Origin: Fluviicola sp. XM-24bin1
GTDB taxonomy: Bacteria > Bacteroidota > Bacteroidia > Flavobacteriales_D > Crocinitomicaceae
Assembly: GCA_003149635.1 (NCBI GenBank)
Contig: QCWI01000008.1
Location: forward strand, 124,001 to 188,000
Length of the DNA stretch: 64,000 nucleotides
Reading direction: 5' to 3'
Shown: piece after piece, positions 52,182-61,424 of the stretch
How the letters are laid out: each line of letters opens with the position of its first letter
Position numbering within the stretch: position 1 is the first letter of the stretch
The notes under the pieces: model-generated
Told to the model about the DNA's origin: nothing
Seen by the model: the letters and a program-made list of their open reading frames with translations, nothing else
The model's database searches: none
Program-made: the position numbers and the translations under genes

Positions 52182-53300
52182 ATGAAACGTAGTCAAATCA
52201 TTATTTTAGGCATCTTCCTGTTCCTTTCGGGAGCCATGTACATCCCCATTTTAACGAATGCTAAGGAGTATGAAAAGCAAACAACCAAGGAAAACAAAAC
52301 GGTAGTTGTACCGACCATCGTTGCTCAGAATAAATTGCACAATGTTCCATTGACATCATATGGTCAAGTGTCTCCAAATACGGAGTTACTGGTCTCTTTC
52401 GAAGTGCAAGGAAGTTTGATTCAGGGAGATAAGCGATTGAAACCAGGTGTTTCCTTCAGCAAGGGACAATTGCTCTACAAAATTGATGCTACTGAAACTT
52501 TTTTGAGTATTAAATCTCGAAAAATGGCACTTGTTGGAGTCATTAATCAAAACCTGGCAGATATCGCTCTGGATTTCCCCGGACAAGAGAAAAAATGGGA
52601 GAAATTCATCTACGAAATGGTGAGCGAAGCAACAATTCCTGAACTGCCGAAAAAAATGTCGAACAAAGAGTTTAGTTTTTGGACGTCAAGAAATGTACTC
52701 ACCGAATATTACAGCATTGCCTCCATTGAGGAACGTTTGAAAAAGTATTATTACTACGCTCCTTTCTCGGGAACAGTAACGGAAGTTTACTCTGAACCAG
52801 GCTCCATTGTAAACCCAGGTGTGCAGATTGCGAAAATCGCTAGAACAGGTGAGTTTGAATTAAAAGTTCCTGTTGCTTTGAGCGAATTGGACAATTACAA
52901 GGCGCAGAAATCGGCGCGTTTTACGGATCCTGAAGGCAATTTGATCGCTACCGGATCTATCATCCGAGTTTCTGACGTAGTGAATCAAAGAACACAATCT
53001 GCAGACGTATATTACTCCGTAAAAGCGGAAGAAGGTGAGCGCATCTACAACGGATTGTATCTAAACGTACAAATCGATTACATTTCCCAAGACAGCACGG
53101 TTGCATTGCCAAGACGTGCCGTGAACGACGGAAAAGTCATGGTGCTAGAAGGGAATAAGATTGTTCCTGTAGATGTAGAGCCGATCAGTCGAAAACCGGA
53201 ATTTGTATATGTCACTGGACTAAAAGACGGACAGATCGTTGTGATTGAGCAAATCGGTGCGCCAAATGATGACATCATCTATAAATCAGAACCTCAATAG
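52182..53300 (+). CDS. RND efflux periplasmic adaptor (membrane fusion protein)
   Basis: 372 residues. An N-terminal hydrophobic anchor (MKRSQIIILGIFLFLSGAMY) is followed by the first half of a lipoyl domain (SPNTELLVSFEVQGSLIQGD), a helical hairpin (about 105-175), the second lipoyl half (YYYAPFSGTVTEVYSEPGSI), a beta-barrel part and a membrane-proximal domain. It links the inner-membrane pump to the outer-membrane channel. First gene of a three-gene efflux operon; TACCTTTA at 52150-52157 may be the -7 box. Confidence 0.92.
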   Translation: MKRSQIIILGIFLFLSGAMYIPILTNAKEYEKQTTKENKTVVVPTIVAQNKLHNVPLTSYGQVSPNTELLVSFEVQGSLIQGDKRLKPGVSFSKGQLLYKIDATETFLSIKSRKMALVGVINQNLADIALDFPGQEKKWEKFIYEMVSEATIPELPKKMSNKEFSFWTSRNVLTEYYSIASIEERLKKYYYYAPFSGTVTEVYSEPGSIVNPGVQIAKIARTGEFELKVPVALSELDNYKAQKSARFTDPEGNLIATGSIIRVSDVVNQRTQSADVYYSVKAEEGERIYNGLYLNVQIDYISQDSTVALPRRAVNDGKVMVLEGNKIVPVDVEPISRKPEFVYVTGLKDGQIVVIEQIGAPNDDIIYKSEPQ

Positions 53301-53303
53301 ACG

Positions 53304-56300
53304 ATGCGGAAATTAATTCAATTTTTTATTGATCGACCGATTTGGGGGAATGCGTCCATCGTGATCATCATCATGTTTGGATTGTTCACTTTGTTCAATA
53401 CGAATCGTTCATTTTTCCCGGAAGAAGATCCGAAACGCATCATTGTCAGCGTTACCTATCCTGGAGCCTCCCCTTCAGAAATGGAAGAAGGAATCACGAT
53501 TAAAATTGAACAGGCGATTCGTGGGTTTAATGGAATCGATGAGATTCGATCTTCATCACAAGAGAACTTCGCACAGATCACTGTTATTGCGGAAGACGAT
53601 GCCGATATGGAGCAACTCTTCAACGACATCGACAACGCGGTAAATTCCATTAGTTCCTTCCCTGCCGGAACGGAACCGCCAACTGTGACCATGCCGAAAG
53701 CTTTCGGTATCGCAAGTATTGTGGCATTCGTCGGAGTTTCCTCAAAGGATAAGGACGCCAATATTGCAGAGCTGGTGGATGTATCCAATGATGTTGAGAC
53801 TGCGCTACTCAACTCTGAATCGATCACTGAAATTGAAAAAACTGGATTTCCTGAGAAGGAGATTGTAATCAGTGCGCGCGAGCAGGATTTGATTCGATAC
53901 AACGTCACTTTGAACGAGATTGCTCTTGCCATTCGAACAAAGAACATTGATATCACCACTGGTATTGTTCGTGGCTCGATGGAGGAAATGAACATTCGTT
54001 CCAACAACCGATCTACTGATCCGGAAGACATAGAAGACATCGTACTTCGAACTTCTCCCACTGGCGAAATCATTCACATTGGCGATGTCGCAGATGCGGA
54101 GATCACGTATTCGGAACAATCGCAAACCTCGTTTTTCAATGGGAATCCGTCTACGACATTTCAGGTAAAGAAAACGCCAGAACAGGACATTTCAGACATT
54201 ACCGAAGAACTCCACGAATTCAAAAAGAAGTTCGAAGAAGAAAATCCAGATTACGAATTCAACATCTTCTTCGAATTCAATGGGATGCTGGATGATCGAA
54301 TCGATCTCTTGACTCGTAACGGAATCATGGGACTAGTGCTCGTTCTACTTTTCCTCGGACTGTTCCTCAACCTGAAACTTTCGGCTTGGGTGGCCTTCGG
54401 AATTCCATTCTCCTTCCTTGGAATGTTCATCTTCGGATCAATGTACGGCATCACCATTAACATGATTTCATTGTTCGGAATGATCCTCGTTGTTGGAATT
54501 CTCGTCGATGACGGAGTCGTAATTGCCGAGAATATCTATACCCATTTCGAACGGGGGAAGAAAGCCAAAGCAGCCGCACTAGACGGAACCATGGAAGTAT
54601 TGAAACCCGTTTTTACCTCGGTTTTAACAACCATCGTTGCCTTCTCCATCCTCTTCTTTGTGGAAGGTATGGAGCTCATTAAAGAGATGTCGTTCGTGGT
54701 GATTGCCTGTTTGGCTTTTTCACTTTTCGAAGCCTTTATCATCCTACCGGGACACTTGGGTCATGACGATGTACTTTCCGAAAATAAAAAGGCAACCTTC
54801 TCCTATTTGAAAGGCTTGATCTTCCTGATTGCTGGATTCGCGATTATCTTTTTAGGAACGCGTTTGTTCCCAGGCGAATTCTCCGTTTCAGGATTCCTCT
54901 TCCCATTTGTGCTCATCATTACTGGAGCGATTGTTTTCCTTGTTGGATTTACAAAATCTCCCATGGAAAGCGTGATTCGTGGCGGTGCCGACAAAGGAAT
55001 TAAGTTTGTTCGTGATCGATGGTTCGCAGAAGCCGTAAAACACGTCGTAGGAATTCGATTCAAGGCGTACTATTTGTCATTCTTCATTCCCTTTGCATTC
55101 GTAATTAGCGCCTTGGTTTTGTTCGGAAGCGGCGTGATCAACTTTACATTCTTCCCAGACATTCAACCGGATCGATTCACGATTGAAGCGGCATATACAC
55201 CCGGAGATAGTGATACCAAAACGAAAGCATTCCAAGAACGAGCAACGCAGATTTTGTTGGAAGAAAATCAACGGATTAAAGAAGAAACAGGAGATAACCT
55301 CCTTTCCTATTACATCAGCACGATAGGCGTTTCTGAAAGCATCGGTCAGTTTGGAAATCATACGGGAATGATTAACGTTTTCTTCGATGGGGAGAATTCG
55401 AAAACTCCTGTGGATACATTGATCAACAGAATCAACAGAAGATTGCGACAAACTCCAGAAGGTCGTTTGACGCGAAGCTTATATGTCGGTGGAGAAAGAC
55501 GTTTTGGTAAGCCAATTAATCTAGGAATTACCTCCTCGAATGAAAGCAACTTGCTTAGTGCACGAGACGAAATCAAAGATGCGCTTTCGGAAATGGACGG
55601 GGTGATCAACGTAAAGGATGACATGCCTCCTGGGAAGAATGAGGTAGAAATCAAATTGCGACCAGAAGCTTCCATTTATGGATTCTCAGAAGGAGAAGTG
55701 CTGACACAAATCCGTCAATCGTTCTTTGGAGATGAAGCGCAGCGTGTGATTGTAGGAAAAGACGAAGTGAAACTTTGGGTGCGATTTAAGAAACAGGATC
55801 GTAACTCGTTGTTAGACTTAACGCGTATGAAAATTCGTAATCTTCAGGGAACTGAAGTGGAATTGCAAGCCATCGCCGATTTCGAAATGAGTCGCGCTCC
55901 AGAGACCCTACGCCGCTTGGATGGCCAGCGCATCATTACTATGGACGCCGAAACTACCGATCCAGATTTGGTAGCGCGCATCAACGCATCCCTTAATGAT
56001 GATGTTCTCCCGGAAATTTATAACAAGTATCCTTCCATCAAAACTGTTCCTTTGGGACAAGCAAAGCGTCAAGGTAAAATTGCCGATTCGATGAAAGTTG
56101 CCGGTTTGATTGGTGTAGTCATAATGTTCATTATCATCACCCTTCATTTCAACAGTTTGAGCAATGCCTTCTTAATTATGTTGGTAATTCCAGCTGGATT
56201 GGGTGGTGCGATTATCGGTCATGGATTGGTTGGAATTTCCGTCTCCCTCTTCTCGTTCTTTGGAATCATCGCATTGATTGGTGTACTTGTCAACGATTCG

Positions 56301-56753
56301 ATTGTCTTCCTGGATCGATACAATGATTTGTTGGTTGAAGGGAAAGATGTTCGTACCGCCGCCATTGAAGCTGCAAAATCACGTTTTCGACCGATTCTAT
56401 TGACCTCGCTAACCACTGTTGCAGGATTGTTACCAATCATGTCCGAGACGAGTATGCAAGCGCAGTTCTTGATTCCAGTGGCCGTATCTATCGCATTTGG
56501 TGTATTATTCGGAACCATTTTCATTCTCGTGTTCTACCCTGCCGCGATTTTGTTCTGGAACGCAGGTAGAATTGGTTATCGCAACTTGATTCACGGACAA
56601 TGGAACATCATTCCAGCATCCGTAGAACCTATAATTCGAAACACGAAACGACAACAAGGATTGAGCAGAGAACCTGAATTTTACACAGACAATGCTTCGG
56701 CAGGCTCAGCAACCCCTAACAACCAAATCGAAGAAAATGAAGACCCTATTTAA
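53304..56753 (+). CDS. RND efflux pump permease
   Basis: 1149 residues, about twelve membrane helices and two large periplasmic loops. The proton-relay pair in TM4 is intact (LVDDGVVIAENI, Asp402-Asp403), and the duplicated half has LVNDSIVFLDRY. Substrates may be drugs or other toxic compounds; the sequence is closer to the HAE type than to metal pumps (inference). The last 30 residues (DNASAGSATPNN) are encoded partly by a dispersed repeat core (56694-56716). The 3' end overlaps the TolC gene by 17 bases. Confidence 0.95.
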   Translation: MRKLIQFFIDRPIWGNASIVIIIMFGLFTLFNTNRSFFPEEDPKRIIVSVTYPGASPSEMEEGITIKIEQAIRGFNGIDEIRSSSQENFAQITVIAEDDADMEQLFNDIDNAVNSISSFPAGTEPPTVTMPKAFGIASIVAFVGVSSKDKDANIAELVDVSNDVETALLNSESITEIEKTGFPEKEIVISAREQDLIRYNVTLNEIALAIRTKNIDITTGIVRGSMEEMNIRSNNRSTDPEDIEDIVLRTSPTGEIIHIGDVADAEITYSEQSQTSFFNGNPSTTFQVKKTPEQDISDITEELHEFKKKFEEENPDYEFNIFFEFNGMLDDRIDLLTRNGIMGLVLVLLFLGLFLNLKLSAWVAFGIPFSFLGMFIFGSMYGITINMISLFGMILVVGILVDDGVVIAENIYTHFERGKKAKAAALDGTMEVLKPVFTSVLTTIVAFSILFFVEGMELIKEMSFVVIACLAFSLFEAFIILPGHLGHDDVLSENKKATFSYLKGLIFLIAGFAIIFLGTRLFPGEFSVSGFLFPFVLIITGAIVFLVGFTKSPMESVIRGGADKGIKFVRDRWFAEAVKHVVGIRFKAYYLSFFIPFAFVISALVLFGSGVINFTFFPDIQPDRFTIEAAYTPGDSDTKTKAFQERATQILLEENQRIKEETGDNLLSYYISTIGVSESIGQFGNHTGMINVFFDGENSKTPVDTLINRINRRLRQTPEGRLTRSLYVGGERRFGKPINLGITSSNESNLLSARDEIKDALSEMDGVINVKDDMPPGKNEVEIKLRPEASIYGFSEGEVLTQIRQSFFGDEAQRVIVGKDEVKLWVRFKKQDRNSLLDLTRMKIRNLQGTEVELQAIADFEMSRAPETLRRLDGQRIITMDAETTDPDLVARINASLNDDVLPEIYNKYPSIKTVPLGQAKRQGKIADSMKVAGLIGVVIMFIIITLHFNSLSNAFLIMLVIPAGLGGAIIGHGLVGISVSLFSFFGIIALIGVLVNDSIVFLDRYNDLLVEGKDVRTAAIEAAKSRFRPILLTSLTTVAGLLPIMSETSMQAQFLIPVAVSIAFGVLFGTIFILVFYPAAILFWNAGRIGYRNLIHGQWNIIPASVEPIIRNTKRQQGLSREPEFYTDNASAGSATPNNQIEENEDPI
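56694..56716. repeat. CTTCGGCAGGCTCAG repeat inside the efflux pump 3' end
   Basis: TGCT...AGCA flank the core CTTCGGCAGGCTCAG, related to CTTCGGCTGCGCTCAG in the hairpin at 32303-32328. It is read through in the pump frame as a polar tail, and lies about 20 bases before the TolC start. Confidence 0.6.
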
Positions 56754-58068
56754 CATATGTATATGTGTCCTTCTGTCTTCTGGTGGATGGGCCCAACAAG
56801 AGCTTACGGCTAACGATGCGGTACTGATTGCATTGCAAAACAACTACGATGTTCAAGTTGCTGATCTTCAAAAAGTGATTCGTGAAACGAACAATACTTG
56901 GGGCGAAGCCGGAGCTTTTCCCTCCGTTGATATCGTGATCGGGCAAAACAATAGCATTCAAGATAACCGAAACAACCCTTTCACCTTTACGCCTGGGGTT
57001 ATTTTATCGCAAAGTGTTGCGCCTTCCGTAAATGTGAATTATAACATCTTCACTGGGTTTGCGGTGCGTATGTCCAAGGTTCGACTGGAACAATTAGAAG
57101 AACAAAGCTCCAACAACGCCACAGCCGTTATGGAAACAGCAATTCAGGATGTTCTGAAAGCCTATTACACGGCTCAATTGCACAATGCTCGAACAGAAAT
57201 GCTTCGTGAAGTCTACAACATTTCGAAAGATCGCGTTACGTACTATGAATTGAAGCAAGAATACAGCACAGGTACTTCGTTGGAGTTAATGCAATTCAGA
57301 AACCAAATGCTTACGGACAGCTCCAATTTGATTTTGCAGGAGCTATCCTATAAAAACTCCGTTAGGAATCTGTTGTTGCTAATGAACGACACCTTGATGT
57401 CTCCAGAAAGCTTGGAACTCACAGATCCACTGGACATCGGAGAGGTGCTAATCGATCAGGATGCGGCGATAGCGTCCATGTTGGAAAACAATCAGAATCT
57501 GAAGAACCAATACATCAACATTGAACTTCAGAAGACGAATACCGCGTTGCAGAAATCATTTTTGTATCCGACATTAAGCTTACAAGTGGGTGCCAATCCG
57601 AGTTGGAATCGTTTTGAGGAAATTCAGGATGGATTGTTGAGTGCACAGACGCAAAATCTGGTGTACTATGGAAATCTCAGTTTGCGCTACTCCCTGTTCA
57701 ACAACTGGAAGAACAAACGCGCGGTGGAAGTCTCTCAAATTCAGGAAGAAATTGCAGAAATCAGCACGAAGTCGATGGAAGTCACCCTGACGAATACTTT
57801 GTTGAATTTACTGGAATTGTATGAAGTGCGCAATCGGTTGGTGGCCATCTCGGAGCAGAATCTGGAGTACGCGAAAAAATCGTTTGAATTAGCGGAAGAC
57901 CGATTCGCCAGGGGAACCATCAATTCCATTGATTTGGCTACGATTCAATCGAACTATCGAAACACCTTGATTCAGCATTACGAGAATATTTACAATCGTA
58001 TGGATACGTATTTGGAGATTTACCGAATGACGGGGCAGATTTCCTTGGAATATCAAACGTCCGAGTAG
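56737..58068 (+). CDS. TolC family outer membrane efflux channel
   Basis: 443 residues from ATG 56737, chosen because a signal peptide follows (MKTLFNICICVLLSSGGWAQ). Two repeats of the OEP fold, each with long coiled helices (about 130-210 and 335-420) and beta strands, build the trimeric outer-membrane barrel and periplasmic tunnel. It completes the adaptor-pump-channel set. Its start overlaps the end of the pump gene, and its end overlaps the truncated acyltransferase on the other strand. Confidence 0.93.
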   Translation: MKTLFNICICVLLSSGGWAQQELTANDAVLIALQNNYDVQVADLQKVIRETNNTWGEAGAFPSVDIVIGQNNSIQDNRNNPFTFTPGVILSQSVAPSVNVNYNIFTGFAVRMSKVRLEQLEEQSSNNATAVMETAIQDVLKAYYTAQLHNARTEMLREVYNISKDRVTYYELKQEYSTGTSLELMQFRNQMLTDSSNLILQELSYKNSVRNLLLLMNDTLMSPESLELTDPLDIGEVLIDQDAAIASMLENNQNLKNQYINIELQKTNTALQKSFLYPTLSLQVGANPSWNRFEEIQDGLLSAQTQNLVYYGNLSLRYSLFNNWKNKRAVEVSQIQEEIAEISTKSMEVTLTNTLLNLLELYEVRNRLVAISEQNLEYAKKSFELAEDRFARGTINSIDLATIQSNYRNTLIQHYENIYNRMDTYLEIYRMTGQISLEYQTSE

Positions 58069-58469
58069 AACCCCTTGTTCGCCTTTTCGCGAATAAGCGA
58101 AGTAACGAAATGTAGGAATTGATCAGATTTCTTGCCTTCTTCTAGCAGTTTGTAACAAGCCTCAAAAGAGTCAGCATTCGAAACGCCATCGGTTTTCGAA
58201 TCCACCATTCGGTTTACCGGGATCATGCCCAAGCTTCCCAAGGCCCATCTTTTTAATGCAGCATTGAAGAAAGTACCCTTGGCCATGTAATAGATCCGTT
58301 GATTGCAGATGTGACCAATCATCCAAGCATCCATTAAGGTGTTGGGATGATTTGCTAAAATAATTTTTGGCCCGCGCGTTTCTAGGTGCTCACGACCGAT
58401 TACACGCACTTGTCGGTAAAAAAGGCGGATTCCCACCCCAACAATTATTTTCAGCAATCGATACAGCAT
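58053..58469 (-). pseudogene. Truncated PlsC-type acyltransferase fragment
   Basis: 138 residues. Residues 1-115 match the N-terminal half of 1-acylglycerol-3-phosphate acyltransferase-like proteins: ILANHPNTLMDAWMIGHICN contains the catalytic NHx4D box, and ALGSLGMIPVNRMVDSKTDG the second motif. After CYKLLEEGKK the sequence switches to unrelated residues (SDQFLHFVTSLIREKANKGF) where the conserved FPEGT substrate box should come, and it stops soon after. It is thus a remnant missing more than half of the usual length, or a very short variant, and probably inactive. Confidence 0.75.
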
Positions 58470-58627
58470 TCTTTTCCGAGCAAATCTCCTTTAAAGCAAT
58501 ATTGAAATATTTGAATAACTGAATATAGGTATATCGGAATATTCCGATTTAACTTTCTTGTTTTTTCTAGCAATTCAACAAATTTATCCGTAATTTATTC
58601 AACCAACAACGCCAATTATGCCCTCCA

Positions 58628-58954
58628 ATGAACTACGAAGATCGCCTTCAACAATACGATGCAATCATCGCTAATTGTCCACAATTCGAACGAAAAGGAA
58701 AAACGATGCCGTACACCTCATCCAACGGTCATATGTTTTCGCAATTAAATAAAGCGGGGGAACTCGGAATTCGCTTTTCGAAAGAAGTTCAAGAACATTA
58801 TTTTGAAAGTCTGAACACTTCATATTACATTTCTTATGGCGCCAAAATGAAAGGCTACGTTCTTATTCCAGAATCGCTTTGGGATTCCCCTGAAGCTATC
58901 GCAAAAATGCTTGTAGACAGCTTCGAATACGTCGAATCGCTGCCCGCAAAATAA
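58628..58954 (+). CDS. TfoX/Sxy-like small protein
   Basis: 108 residues. The pattern RKGKTMPYTSSNGHMFSQLN followed by LGIRFSKEVQEHYF resembles small TfoX N-terminal-domain-like proteins, which have an alpha/beta fold of about 100 residues. No DNA-binding or catalytic motif is visible. The start at ATG 58628 is the only ATG near the beginning of the domain. It is 15 bases upstream of pabB and may share its transcript. Confidence 0.6.
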   Translation: MNYEDRLQQYDAIIANCPQFERKGKTMPYTSSNGHMFSQLNKAGELGIRFSKEVQEHYFESLNTSYYISYGAKMKGYVLIPESLWDSPEAIAKMLVDSFEYVESLPAK

Positions 58955-58969
58955 CCGTATTTTTACAGC

Positions 58970-60169
58970 GTGAAATCAACGCTGGCATATCTCAATGGTA
59001 ACGACAACAATTCGTTGTTAGCTATCGGTGAAATGGATCGATTGACGATTACCACGTCATCTGAAATTCAGCTAATTCAAGATTTTGTTTCCAAGCATTC
59101 TGGCCAATATATTTTTCTTGGGTTCAGTTACGACTTAAAGACCTCTTTTTTAGAATCGCCATCCGGGAATACTGATTACACCAATCTTCCTTTGGCTTTT
59201 CTTTGGTTACCGGAGTTCGTTGCTAAAATGAATCACGATTCTTCTTATGAAGTTGTTCAGGGTGATTATACCAATGAAGTTGCTGAACGAATGAAGAGCT
59301 TCTTCGAATCAAAAAACGCCCCTTTCGAATGGAACGCCAGCATAAAAGCTCGGACTTCCCGTGAGCAATATTTTCAAACGCTCTCAACTTTGAAAAAGGA
59401 AATTCAATACGGAAATATTTACGAAGTCAATTTCTGTCAGGAGTTCTACGACGATAACTTCACGATGGAAAATCCTGAGGCGGCTTACTTTCGATTGAAT
59501 GACATCACGGAAGCTCCGTTTTCGGCATTTCTCCATTTTGACGAATTTCGAATCTTGAGCGGAAGTCCAGAACGATTCCTGAAAAAAGAAGGATCGCGGT
59601 TAATCTCACAACCCATTAAAGGGACGCGGAAACGAAGTGCAAACGCAACGGAAGACGCAGCGTTAAAAAGGGAATTACAACACGATCCGAAAGAACGCGC
59701 AGAGAACGTGATGATAGTTGATCTTGTTCGCAACGACTTGTCTAGAATAGCAAAAAAATCTTCTGTGAACGTCGATGAACTATTTGGTGTTTACACCTTC
59801 AATACAGTACATCAACTTATTTCTACTGTTTCGTGCGAGGCTCGCGAAGACGTCAATTTTCTTGATATCCTTAAGGCTAGCTTCCCCATGGGCTCCATGA
59901 CTGGAGCTCCGAAGCGAAGCGCCGTTTCGCTCATTGAGCAACACGAGAATTTCCGGCGTGGATGGTACTCCGGTTCCATCGGCTATATTGCTCCCAATGG
60001 TGACTTCGATTTGAATGTTGTAATCCGAAGCTTGATTTACAATCGGGATAAAAAGTATCTGTCCTGTGCTGTTGGTGGAGCGATCACCATTCAATCCGAT
60101 TCAGAAGCGGAATACGAAGAATGCAACACGAAAGTGAAAACGATTTTAGATCGCATGCATCATGGTTGA
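58970..60169 (+). CDS. pabB: Aminodeoxychorismate synthase component I
   Basis: 399 residues from GTG 58970. The chorismate-binding domain shows YEVNFCQEFY, LSGSPERFL, SQPIKGTRKR (the Lys of PIKGT forms the enzyme-substrate bond in PabB, where anthranilate synthase has Ala), VMIVDLVRNDLSRIA and FPMGSMTGAPKRSA. It makes aminodeoxychorismate for folate synthesis. No glutamine amidotransferase (PabA) or lyase (PabC) is next to it. It overlaps tilS by 8 bases. Confidence 0.93.
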   Translation: MKSTLAYLNGNDNNSLLAIGEMDRLTITTSSEIQLIQDFVSKHSGQYIFLGFSYDLKTSFLESPSGNTDYTNLPLAFLWLPEFVAKMNHDSSYEVVQGDYTNEVAERMKSFFESKNAPFEWNASIKARTSREQYFQTLSTLKKEIQYGNIYEVNFCQEFYDDNFTMENPEAAYFRLNDITEAPFSAFLHFDEFRILSGSPERFLKKEGSRLISQPIKGTRKRSANATEDAALKRELQHDPKERAENVMIVDLVRNDLSRIAKKSSVNVDELFGVYTFNTVHQLISTVSCEAREDVNFLDILKASFPMGSMTGAPKRSAVSLIEQHENFRRGWYSGSIGYIAPNGDFDLNVVIRSLIYNRDKKYLSCAVGGAITIQSDSEAEYEECNTKVKTILDRMHHG

Positions 60170-61424
60170 TTTGGTGCAACATATTGATTCTGTTCTCAAG
60201 AAATACAACCCAGATCGTATCATCGTGGCTTGCAGCGCCGGGTTGGACTCTACCGTTTTGTTACACGCTTGTCTGAAACTCAATTATCCTGTGGAAATCG
60301 CCCATGTGAATTATCAATTGCGAGGAAAGGAATCCGAAAGTGATGCATTATTTCTGAAACAGCTCTCTGATGAGCTATCCATTCCGTTTCATGTAAAAAC
60401 AATCGACCTGAACGCGCAACTCAAGGAAGGCGGAAACTTACAAGATCTAGCACGGAGAGTACGATACGTATTTTTCGATATGATTCGAGGTAACTCACCA
60501 AATACTTTTGTCCTCCTCGCCCATCATTTGGAAGATCAAACCGAGACTTTTTTCATGAACCTAGCGAGAAATTCTGGTGTAATGGGATTGGCCGCGATGC
60601 CAGAACGACGCGGATCTTACCTAAGACCATTGCTACAAGTTTCGAAAGAGGATCTAAAAGCATTCGCCGAGGAAAATAAGATCTCATGGAGGGAAGACAG
60701 CAGCAACGCCAGTTTGAAATACACACGCAACGAATGGCGAAATTCGGTGTTACCTGAACTCAGAAAAGCTCTTCCAGAATTGGATCAATCGGTGAGTATT
60801 CTAACATCTGCTTTTCAAGACAAGCAATTGAAATTGCACGAGAAAGTTCGATCCATTTTAAAACAAATCCGCGATACCTCCACCTTGGAGGTTAAGACAT
60901 TTAAAGCATTGGATGATTTCGAACAAGTAGAACTATGTCGTCAACTTGGACAGCCCATTGGTATTCTAGAAACATGGAATAAACTTGATCATAAAGGAAC
61001 AGGAATCGAACTCAAAGACAGTCTCCATCTGCCCTTTTTAGGTGATCGAATGATTTTCGACGGAGATGTTTATTCATTTGTAATTGATCCAGAACATATT
61101 CGAAGGTTGTACAAAACGACTTCGGTAAAATCATTGCCAACCACCTTCGATAAACGATCCATTTATCTAGATTCTGGTCGCATCCAAGGGGAAATTAGAT
61201 TTCGACCCGTTGAAACGGGAGATCGCATTCATCCGATTGGAATGACGGGTTCAAGACTTGTGTCAGATGTGATATCCGATGCCAAATTGAGAAGTCGAGA
61301 TAAGCACCAACTTCAAATTTTAGTCGATGACGAGCATGTACTTTGGGTACCGAATTTATGCGTCTCAAGAAAGGCCATCGCCACTAGCGATAGCTCTGAA
61401 ATTTTAAAGGTTGAGCTGTATTAA
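60162..61424 (+). CDS. tilS: tRNA(Ile)-lysidine synthetase
   Basis: 420 residues. The PP-loop ATPase motif is SAGLDS (25-30) where SGGxDS is usual; the rest of the N-terminal domain is normal (LARRVRYVFFDMI, LAHHLEDQTETFFMNLARNS). A TilS substrate-binding part and the C-terminal domain (about 340-420, FRPVETGDRIHPIGMTG) follow. The enzyme turns C34 of the AUA-reading tRNA into lysidine. The Gly-to-Ala change in the P-loop is mild. It converges on the phosphatase gene with a 4-base overlap. Confidence 0.95.
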   Translation: MVDLVQHIDSVLKKYNPDRIIVACSAGLDSTVLLHACLKLNYPVEIAHVNYQLRGKESESDALFLKQLSDELSIPFHVKTIDLNAQLKEGGNLQDLARRVRYVFFDMIRGNSPNTFVLLAHHLEDQTETFFMNLARNSGVMGLAAMPERRGSYLRPLLQVSKEDLKAFAEENKISWREDSSNASLKYTRNEWRNSVLPELRKALPELDQSVSILTSAFQDKQLKLHEKVRSILKQIRDTSTLEVKTFKALDDFEQVELCRQLGQPIGILETWNKLDHKGTGIELKDSLHLPFLGDRMIFDGDVYSFVIDPEHIRRLYKTTSVKSLPTTFDKRSIYLDSGRIQGEIRFRPVETGDRIHPIGMTGSRLVSDVISDAKLRSRDKHQLQILVDDEHVLWVPNLCVSRKAIATSDSSEILKVELY

